In this document: piece after piece, positions 1-5,332 of the stretch | Layout of the letters: each line of letters opens with the position of its first letter | Numbering within the stretch: the first letter of the stretch is position 1 | Source: Prevotella sp. | GTDB lineage: Bacteria > Bacteroidota > Bacteroidia > Bacteroidales > Bacteroidaceae | DNA length: 8,417 nt | Direction of reading: 5' to 3' | NCBI GenBank assembly: GCA_021636625.1 | Contig: JAJWLX010000046.1 | Coordinates: 1-8,417 of the forward strand | The notes under the pieces: model-generated | What the model saw: only the letters and a program-made list of their open reading frames with translations | The model's database searches: none | Told to the model about the DNA's origin: nothing | Position numbers and translations under genes: made by a program

Positions 1-12
1 TTGCAAAATACA

Positions 13-38
13 GAAACGAGCAGAAGTCCGCTCGTTTC
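13..38. other. Short perfect hairpin near the left edge, possible terminator of a gene outside the window
   Basis: Bases 13-21 (GAAACGAGC) and 30-38 (GCTCGTTTC) are exact reverse complements separated by an 8-base loop. Read on the minus strand, the hairpin is followed by a loose T-rich stretch (TGTATTTTG). It could therefore be a weak terminator or an end-of-transcript structure of a neighbour beyond the edge. No open reading frame or RNA gene was recognised in 1-189, which is otherwise AT-rich. Confidence 0.35.
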
Positions 39-189
39 CATATTGTTACCTATATTATAAAGGCAAACGCCTAACTTCTTGATATTCAACCAAAGTCCAA
101 TTTAGTGTGAGTTAGATTCGTTAACAAATTAATGCAAAAAGTCATTTAATATACAAAAGAAAAATTGATTTTTTCTTGGTTGATTCGAG

Positions 190-254
190 AAAAAAGGCGA
201 TAGGTGTACTAAATCTTATTGATTCAAGAGTTAGTGCACCTATCGCCTTTTTTT
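190..254 (-). terminator. Intrinsic terminator of the GH3 glycosidase gene (probably bidirectional)
   Basis: Arms 190-212 and 231-253 are reverse complements over 23 positions with a single mismatch (T at 207 against C at 236, a T/G-type mismatch), around an 18-base loop. The GC-rich core is GGCGATAGGTG/CACCTATCGCC. The arms end in an A run on one side and a T run on the other, so either strand gives a stem followed by U residues. It begins 33 bases after the glycosidase stop codon on the minus strand, where a Rho-independent terminator is expected. The stem is longer than most. Confidence 0.88.
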
Positions 255-287
255 GAGTATTCCAAGATAAGCTCTATGAAAAGAGGC

Positions 288-2951
288 TTACTTGACCTTC
301 ACTTCAATCTTAGTCTTGGCTGCATCAGCGCTGGAGCCGCCAACAAATACCTGGTAAATGCCAGGAACCACGCGGATGGTGTTGGTCTGGGCATCCCAAC
401 CCTCGAAACTCTTGCGAGGAAGATCGATGCTTACCATCTGGCGCTCGCCAGCCTTCAAAGACACACGCTTGAATGCCTTGAGACTCTTGATAGGACCATC
501 CACATCATCCATGCGCTTGATATAAACCTGCGCTACTTCGGTACCCTCTCGCTTGCCCGTATTCTGCAAGGAGAACATCAGCTTGTAATCAGCAGCCTTG
601 CCGTCACGCTTCCTGCTCTTCACCTGCATCAGGGTAGGTTTGCCATACTCGAAAGAGGTATAACTCAAACCGTAACCGAATGGGAACAAAGGCTCACCCT
701 TGAAATAACGATAGGTACGATTCTTCATCGTATAATCGAGGAAATCTGGAAGATCGTTCACACTCTTATAGAAGGTAACCGGAAGCTTGCCCGATGGATT
801 CACCTCGCCAAAGAGAACCTTGGCTACAGCCTCACCACCCCGTTCACCAGGATACCATGCCTGAAGGATTGCCTCGGCATTTTCCGTCTCAGGAACCATG
901 GCGATGGCACATCCCGAACAGTTGACAAAGACGACACGCTTGCCTGCCTGATGCAGCATGGCGATGACCTGACGCTGAGCCTTCGGCAACTCCAGGTCGG
1001 TTCTGTCACCGCCCTTGAATCCAGGCTCCTCTATCTCAAGCTGCTCTCCCTCCAGGTTTGGAGAGATACCGCCTACGAATACCACGGCATCAGCATCGCC
1101 CACCTCTGCCAGAATCTGCTCGTTGGTAGGCTTCGAAGTCTTCAGGATATCAAACTGCATCACAGCCACATCTTCCCTCTGGGTATAATCTATCTGAATC
1201 TTAACCGGCTTGCCTGCTTTCAGAGAGAGCGGTTTGATAATAGGCGCCACACGCCCCCAGCACTCCCTCATGTTCACGATGGTATCGCCATCCACTATCA
1301 GGCGGCAACCATCATCAATACCCATATTGATGGTAAGATTCTCATCCCTGTCAGGAGTCAGCACTCCCTCATAGCGGGCAGAGAAATGAGTAAGATTCAC
1401 ACCCGGAGCAAACACGGTGTTACCACCATTGCTCAGATTGATGGCAGTCTTCATCACATCCGTAGCCACCGGCTCACCCTTCTGTTCCTGATTGTTCCAG
1501 TAGGTGGCCTTCATTCCCTCACGGAAGAGGTTGAAACGGCTCTCCTGTACCTCGTTTCTTGTCAAGGTACAAGCCGGAACATACTTCACCTCTGCCCCCT
1601 TCATATAGTTGCGGATGCCCTGGAGGATAGTGGTAGAACTGGTAGGATAACCCGAATAGTTGCCTCGCAGCATGATGGAATCATTGGCATTAGGTCCCAT
1701 CACCACAATCTTCTGATTGCGGTTCAAAGGCAGCAGCTGGTTTCTGTTCTGAAGAAGTACGATGCCTTCTTCAGCTATCTTCTCAGCCAGATCCTTATGA
1801 GCCTTGCAGGCGATGACGTTCTCAGGAATCTGAGTCCATGCCACGGTTTCATCCTTATCAAAATCGCCGAGCTTGAAACGAGCCACCAGCAGGCGCTTCA
1901 AACTCTGGTTTACCTTATCTTCATTGACCATTCCTGCCTTCACAGCTTTCGGAATAGTACGATAGGCACTGCCGCATTCCAGGTCGGTACCGGCATTAAC
2001 AGCCTGGGCAGTTGCCTCGGTAGCGGTCTTTGCCGTACCATGATAGCCCGGCATATAGAAATCGTTGACAGCTCCGCAATCGGAAGTAATCAATCCCTTG
2101 AATCCCCATTCGTCTCTGAGGATCTGGCGCTCAAACTTGGCGTTGGAACAGCAAGGAGCACCATCTATACGCTGATACGCACACATCACCTCAGCCACAT
2201 GTCCATCCTGTACCAGCGACTTGAAGGCAGGGAGATAAGTCTCCCACAAATCCCGGGCTGGCAGATTCTCCAGATTGAAGACGTGGCGATTCCACTCCGG
2301 ACCGCTATGCACGGCGAAATGCTTGGCACAAGCCAGCGTCTTGACATACTGGGGAGCCTTAGACTGATCGGAAGCCGGAACGCCAGGAGCCGCCAGCGGT
2401 TTGCCGTCAAATGACTGTCCCTGCAGACCATTCACTACGGCGAGTCCCATACGTGTGGTGAGATAAGGATCTTCGCCATAAGTCTCCTGTCCGCGTCCCC
2501 ATCTAGGATCACGGAAGATATTGACATTCGGAGTCCAGAAGCTCAGACTCTGATATCTCTTTACATTACCCGACTTCTTCGCCACCTGCGCCTTGGCTCT
2601 CGCCTCATCGCTTACGGCAGTAAACACCTGATAGAGCAAGGCATCATCCCAAGAAGAAGCCATGTGCATGGTGATAGGGAAAACCGTGGCATATCCGTTG
2701 CGTGCCACGCCATGCAGCGCCTCGTTCCACCATTGAAACTGAGGGATACCCAGTCGGGAGATGGCAGGCGAAGCATCCATCATCAGCTTCGTTTTCTCCT
2801 CCAGAGTCAGGCGTGATAGCAAGTCATTGGCTCTTGCCTCGGCAGAAAGGTTAGGGTTCTGATAAGGCAACAGCTGACTGGCTGGCTGTTGGGCATGAGC
2901 TGAGAGCGCCAGAGCGGACAGCATAGCCAATGTAAGTATTTGTTTCTTCAT
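288..2951 (-). CDS. Secreted glycoside hydrolase family 3 beta-xylosidase/beta-glucosidase with PA14 insert
   Basis: This 887-residue exoglycosidase should release terminal beta-linked sugars (xylose or glucose) from the non-reducing ends of oligosaccharides, probably in the periplasm. Residues 1-20 form a Sec signal peptide (MKKQ, hydrophobic core, AHA before QQ) without a lipobox cysteine. Residues ~33-365 are the GH3 barrel: the WGRGQETYGEDP motif is at 151-162, AKHF at 209-212, and ITSDCGAV puts the predicted nucleophile at D291. The alpha/beta sandwich domain spans ~395-760 and is interrupted by a PA14-like module at ~475-605. Acidic residues at 634-639 are candidates for the acid/base. 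A fibronectin-III-like domain closes the protein (~795-873). The SDCGAV and GRGQETYGEDP motifs fit the beta-xylosidase-type branch that includes Prevotella Xyl3 enzymes with PA14, but substrate cannot be settled from sequence. The gene looks complete and monocistronic, with its own promoter and terminator; no SusC/SusD or other carbohydrate gene is visible next to it. Confidence 0.95.
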   Translation of the reverse strand: MKKQILTLAMLSALALSAHAQQPASQLLPYQNPNLSAEARANDLLSRLTLEEKTKLMMDASPAISRLGIPQFQWWNEALHGVARNGYATVFPITMHMASSWDDALLYQVFTAVSDEARAKAQVAKKSGNVKRYQSLSFWTPNVNIFRDPRWGRGQETYGEDPYLTTRMGLAVVNGLQGQSFDGKPLAAPGVPASDQSKAPQYVKTLACAKHFAVHSGPEWNRHVFNLENLPARDLWETYLPAFKSLVQDGHVAEVMCAYQRIDGAPCCSNAKFERQILRDEWGFKGLITSDCGAVNDFYMPGYHGTAKTATEATAQAVNAGTDLECGSAYRTIPKAVKAGMVNEDKVNQSLKRLLVARFKLGDFDKDETVAWTQIPENVIACKAHKDLAEKIAEEGIVLLQNRNQLLPLNRNQKIVVMGPNANDSIMLRGNYSGYPTSSTTILQGIRNYMKGAEVKYVPACTLTRNEVQESRFNLFREGMKATYWNNQEQKGEPVATDVMKTAINLSNGGNTVFAPGVNLTHFSARYEGVLTPDRDENLTINMGIDDGCRLIVDGDTIVNMRECWGRVAPIIKPLSLKAGKPVKIQIDYTQREDVAVMQFDILKTSKPTNEQILAEVGDADAVVFVGGISPNLEGEQLEIEEPGFKGGDRTDLELPKAQRQVIAMLHQAGKRVVFVNCSGCAIAMVPETENAEAILQAWYPGERGGEAVAKVLFGEVNPSGKLPVTFYKSVNDLPDFLDYTMKNRTYRYFKGEPLFPFGYGLSYTSFEYGKPTLMQVKSRKRDGKAADYKLMFSLQNTGKREGTEVAQVYIKRMDDVDGPIKSLKAFKRVSLKAGERQMVSIDLPRKSFEGWDAQTNTIRVVPGIYQVFVGGSSADAAKTKIEVKVK

Positions 2952-3000
2952 AACTGCTATTGTTATTACGTTAATATTGTATAGATTCGTTTTTTAAATG

Positions 3001-3008
3001 CAAAAATA
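3001..3008 (-). promoter_or_regulatory. Putative -7 element of the GH3 gene promoter
   Basis: On the minus strand bases 3008-3001 read TATTTTTG, matching the Bacteroidota TAnnTTTG element. Transcription would start near 2995, leaving a 5' leader of about 45 bases. No convincing TTTG -33 box was found at the usual distance, which may mean the promoter depends on an activator. The element lies inside an inverted repeat (AAAAATA at 3002-3008, TATTTTT at 3011-3017). A second inverted repeat, CTGAGT at 3026-3031 and ACTCAG at 3050-3055, lies just upstream and could be an operator; both are short enough to be chance. Confidence 0.5.
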
Positions 3009-3123
3009 CATATTTTTCCTGAATACTGAGTCTGATGAAGTGTTAAAAAACTCAGATTGTTTTCATTTTTATGTGATTACTTCCTAATTTTTTCGAATCA
3101 TTCAAACAATAAAGCACTTTTTC

Positions 3124-3155
3124 CTTGCTGATTCCAAATATTAGTGCTAACTTTG
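3124..3155 (+). promoter_or_regulatory. Housekeeping-type Bacteroidota promoter of the response regulator gene
   Basis: TAACTTTG at 3148-3155 matches TAnnTTTG exactly. TTG at 3125-3127 lies 20 bases upstream, the usual spacing for the -33 element. Transcription should start near 3161, giving an A-rich leader of about 70-75 bases before the ATG at 3235. The leader contains a small inverted repeat (TATCTTT 3172-3178, AAAGATA 3188-3194). The regulator is thus likely made from the primary sigma factor, independently of sigma54. Confidence 0.7.
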
Positions 3156-3234
3156 CACTCAGAAACGACTCTATCTTTTTAGAAGACAAAGATACAATAA
3201 GAAAGATACAACAAGACAGTAAGATCGCAATAAT

Positions 3235-4641
3235 ATGGAAAAGATTCTAATAGTTGAAGACGATATCGCATTTGGAACCATGATTCAGACATGGCTCAGG
3301 AAGAAGGGATTTGAAGTGGAGAAAACCACTTCGGTCAAGGCTGCCATACAGGTTTGCGAGGAAGCAGAAAGAGGATTCGATCTGGTATTATCAGACCTCC
3401 GCCTTCCCGACCACGACGGCATCTTCCTGCTGCAATGGATGAGAAAGCATGGCGTGCAGGTGCCTTTCATCGTGATGACCAGCTATGCAGAAATTCAGAA
3501 TGTGGTGCTCGCCATGAAATCGGGCGCTACCGATTATGTGGCAAAGCCTTTCCATCCGGAAATCCTTCTGGATAAGATCAAGGAAGCAATCAAGACTCCG
3601 AAAAAACAGGATCCGTATGCAGCCTCAGCAGATAGTCTGCGTTCCACAGACTCAAATTCTACTCCTACAAACGCTGCACCTGGCAAGCAGGCAGGAAATC
3701 AGGCTTCATCTGCCAATGGGGATGTGCCCAAATACCTGGAAGGTGAAAGCGAGGCTTCACGCAAGCTTTACAGTTTTGTTTCGCTGGTGGCCCCTACCCC
3801 TATGTCGGTACTCATTCTGGGTGCCAGCGGTACAGGTAAGGAATATGTGGCTAGAAGAATCCATGAACTCAGCACAAGAGCCAACAAACCTTTCTTCGCA
3901 CTCGACTGCGGTGCCATCCCTAAAGAAGTGGCGGCATCAGAATTCTTCGGTCATGTGAAGGGATCGTTTACGGGAGCTGACCAGGACAAGAAGGGCGCTT
4001 TCGAGATTGCCAACGGAGGAACTCTCTTCCTCGATGAGATGGGAAACCTGAACTATGAAGTACAGGTGCAGCTGCTCCGTGCCCTCCAGGAAAGAAAAAT
4101 CCGTCCGGTGGGAAGCAACAAGGAAATAGATATCGATATCCGACTGGTTTGTGCTACCAATGAGAACCTGGCTCAGCGTGTGGCTGAAGGCAACTTCCGT
4201 GAAGACCTCTACCACCGCATCAATGAGTTTACCATCTACATGCCGGAGCTGAAAGACCGTGGTGCCGACCTCTTCCTCTTTGCCGACCTCTTTATCAAGC
4301 ACGCCAACAAGGAGCTGAACAGAAATGTGGAAGGACTCGACGGCAAAGCCAAGGAGCGAATTGCCGCCTACAACTGGCCGGGCAACCTGCGAGAATTGAA
4401 CAATGTGATGAAACGAGCTACCCTGCTCGCTACCGGAAGATACATCGGAGTAACCGAACTGGAACAGAGTATGGCACATATCCAGCCACAAGCCCCTACC
4501 GCCCTGCACGATGAGGAAACAGAACTGCAGAGAATAGAAGCTGCGCTGAAAGCAGCAGGCGGCAACAAGAGTAAGGCTGCACAATTGCTCGCCGTGGATA
4601 GAAAGACACTCTACAATAAGATGAAGAAGTATGGAATCTGA
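3235..4641 (+). CDS. NtrC-type sigma54-dependent response regulator
   Basis: This 468-residue cytoplasmic activator should open sigma54 promoters by ATP hydrolysis when its receiver is phosphorylated. The receiver (1-120) has the acidic pair D9/D10, phosphoacceptor D54 in LSDLRLPDHDG, T82 and K104 before PF. A Ser/Thr/Asn/Ala-rich linker (~122-165) follows. The AAA+ domain (~166-400) has Walker A GASGTGKE at 196-203, the sigma54-contacting loop as GSFTGA at 243-248 (Ser for the commoner Ala, a known natural variant), Walker B GGTLFLDE at 261-268, and the arginine-rich FREDLYHRI segment at 321-329. The C-terminus (~444-468, NKSKAAQLLAVDRKTLYNKM) is a Fis-type helix-turn-helix. All catalytic motifs are intact, so it is expected to be a functional enhancer-binding protein. 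It is followed by a sigma54 promoter, a small secreted-protein gene and a hybrid kinase, which is its likely phosphodonor through the kinase Hpt domain. The ATG has the usual A-rich upstream region. Confidence 0.96.
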   Translation: MEKILIVEDDIAFGTMIQTWLRKKGFEVEKTTSVKAAIQVCEEAERGFDLVLSDLRLPDHDGIFLLQWMRKHGVQVPFIVMTSYAEIQNVVLAMKSGATDYVAKPFHPEILLDKIKEAIKTPKKQDPYAASADSLRSTDSNSTPTNAAPGKQAGNQASSANGDVPKYLEGESEASRKLYSFVSLVAPTPMSVLILGASGTGKEYVARRIHELSTRANKPFFALDCGAIPKEVAASEFFGHVKGSFTGADQDKKGAFEIANGGTLFLDEMGNLNYEVQVQLLRALQERKIRPVGSNKEIDIDIRLVCATNENLAQRVAEGNFREDLYHRINEFTIYMPELKDRGADLFLFADLFIKHANKELNRNVEGLDGKAKERIAAYNWPGNLRELNNVMKRATLLATGRYIGVTELEQSMAHIQPQAPTALHDEETELQRIEAALKAAGGNKSKAAQLLAVDRKTLYNKMKKYGI

Positions 4642-4646
4642 TGACC

Positions 4647-4668
4647 ATTCCCCAACTTTTTGGGGAAT
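4647..4668. promoter_or_regulatory. Perfect 9-bp inverted repeat: candidate enhancer site, or terminator of the regulator gene
   Basis: ATTCCCCAA at 4647-4655 and TTGGGGAAT at 4660-4668 are exact reverse complements with a CTTT loop, starting six bases after the regulator stop codon. Two readings are possible. As RNA it would form a strong hairpin, but no T run follows on the plus strand, so it would be a poor intrinsic terminator. As DNA it is a symmetric dimer-binding site centred about 134 bases upstream of the predicted sigma54 start, within the usual enhancer range for NtrC-type proteins. The DNA-site reading is favoured, with moderate certainty. Confidence 0.55.
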
Positions 4669-4697
4669 AATTCCACACTAATTCCACAGTTTCCACA
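4664..4697. repeat. Clustered ATTCC / TTCCACA half-sites upstream of the sigma54 promoter
   Basis: TTCCACA occurs three times in the same direction, at 4671-4677, 4682-4688 and 4691-4697 (starts 11 and 9 bases apart). The first copy also forms a second symmetric element, GGAATAATTCC at 4664-4674, which shares its left half with the preceding inverted repeat. The cluster lies roughly 95-130 bases upstream of the predicted sigma54 transcription start. It may be a set of binding sites for the adjacent enhancer-binding protein; binding is inferred, the repeats are seen directly. Confidence 0.5.
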
Positions 4698-4765
4698 ATG
4701 TAGAATTCTGGCACAAAGAGCAATTGCAATTGATAATCAAGCAATTAGATAATTCTTTCGTTTTT

Positions 4766-4780
4766 TGGCACGCAGATTGT
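4766..4780 (+). promoter_or_regulatory. Sigma54 (RpoN) -24/-12 promoter of the small exported protein gene
   Basis: The bases TGGCACG (4766-4772), CAGA, TTGT (4777-4780) match the sigma54 consensus TGGCACG-N4-TTGC at all fixed positions but the last, with exact spacing between the -24 GG (4767-4768) and the -12 G (4779). Transcription would begin near 4792, leaving an A-rich leader of about 90 bases before the ATG at 4882. No TAnnTTTG primary promoter was recognised for this gene. A sigma54 activator gene immediately upstream makes the call much more likely than motif similarity alone would. Confidence 0.72.
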
Positions 4781-4881
4781 GATATTAGAAAGTGAACACG
4801 CCAATGAGCGGTAACGCAAGCAAGGTTTGTTCACAAAGAAAGTAATAAATATAATATTCACAATAAAAAAAACAAAAGATT

Positions 4882-5112
4882 ATGAAAAAGTTAGTTTTCG
4901 CAGCTATCGCTGCCATGGTTATGGTTTCAGTGAGCAATGTATTCGCCAGCAACAAGATGGCAAGTGTATCATCAGTAGCTCCAGTTGACACAGTAGCTCC
5001 AGCAGAACCAGCTGCTCCAGCAGACACAACAGTAGAGAAAGAGACTCCAGCAGAGACACCAGCAGAGACTCCAGCAGACTCTACAGCAACAGATTCTACT
5101 GTAGCAGAGTAA
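4882..5112 (+). CDS. Small exported Ala/Pro/Glu/Thr-rich repeat protein, function unknown
   Basis: The 76-residue product was not recognised as any named family. Residues 1-22 are a typical Sec signal peptide (MKKL, hydrophobic core, VFA before SNK), so the mature form is about 54 residues in the periplasm or outside the cell; there is no lipobox cysteine. The mature part is strongly biased: Ala, Pro, Thr, Glu, Asp, Ser and Val dominate, with no aromatic residue, Cys, Leu, Ile or Gly. Short repeats are visible: VAPVDTVAPAEPAAPAD at 32-48 and tandem ETPA units at 54-65. It is acidic and probably disordered. The ATG is preceded by an A-rich stretch usual for these bacteria. It lies between a sigma54 response regulator and a hybrid kinase, has a sigma54-type promoter and is closed by a hairpin terminator, so it is probably a single-gene target of that system. 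Possible roles include an envelope-stress product, a surface or matrix peptide, or a feedback ligand for the kinase; none is shown by sequence. Confidence 0.85.
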   Translation: MKKLVFAAIAAMVMVSVSNVFASNKMASVSSVAPVDTVAPAEPAAPADTTVEKETPAETPAETPADSTATDSTVAE

Positions 5113-5189
5113 TATCACCTTTAAAAAATAGTAATTAACAGAGGAAAAGATAGAATAACACTAGTAATTACGCGTCGCTTTCAATCAGG

Positions 5190-5233
5190 CAGGAGACTAA
5201 TGATAGAATTCATTGGTCTCCTGACTTGTTTTT
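5190..5233 (+). terminator. Terminator hairpin of the small exported protein gene
   Basis: Bases 5190-5203 (CAGGAGACTAATGA) pair with 5210-5223 (TCATTGGTCTCCTG) over 14 positions with one G-U wobble, around a 6-base loop. A T run follows at 5229-5233. It ends a transcript of roughly 440 bases starting at the sigma54 promoter and separates that transcript from the kinase gene, which has its own promoter. The 77 bases between the stop codon and the hairpin carry two copies of TAGTAATTA (5129-5137, 5162-5170) and no gene. Confidence 0.8.
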
Positions 5234-5239
5234 AGCCCT

Positions 5240-5275
5240 TTTGTTTTCTAATATCATTTTTTTGCATTAACTTTG
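5240..5275 (+). promoter_or_regulatory. Putative primary promoter of the hybrid histidine kinase gene
   Basis: TAACTTTG at 5268-5275 is an exact TAnnTTTG match and is identical to the -7 element upstream of the response regulator. The best upstream TTTG lies at 5240-5243, 24 bases away, somewhat longer than the usual 19-21. Transcription would start around 5282, about 50 bases before the kinase ATG. The shared -7 octamer suggests that kinase and regulator are both made constitutively, while the gene between them is switched by sigma54. Confidence 0.6.
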
Positions 5276-5332
5276 CAAACAAATATCTATTGAGCAAGAT
5301 ATCAGTCTGCTCATCATTTTAAACGATTTCTC

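Noticed and set aside
219..2414. A 731-codon open frame on the plus strand opposite the GH3 gene
   Set aside because: It lies almost wholly antisense to a well-supported glycosidase, its product shows no recognisable domain or export signal, and its start falls inside the terminator hairpin. It is explained by codon bias of the opposite strand.
3172..3211. Leader hairpin (TATCTTT/AAAGATA) and repeated AAAGATACAA in the response regulator 5' region
   Set aside because: Short, AT-rich and easily due to chance; there is no T run, anti-terminator pairing or known riboswitch pattern to support regulation.
3937..4584. A 215-codon open frame on the minus strand opposite the AAA+ domain
   Set aside because: It overlaps conserved AAA+ motifs (GSFTGA, Walker B) in antisense and shows no family features of its own.
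4709..4724. A second sigma54 promoter candidate beginning TGGCACAAAG
   Set aside because: TGGCAC is present but the TTGC falls nine bases later instead of five, so the GG-to-GC spacing that sigma54 requires is not met.
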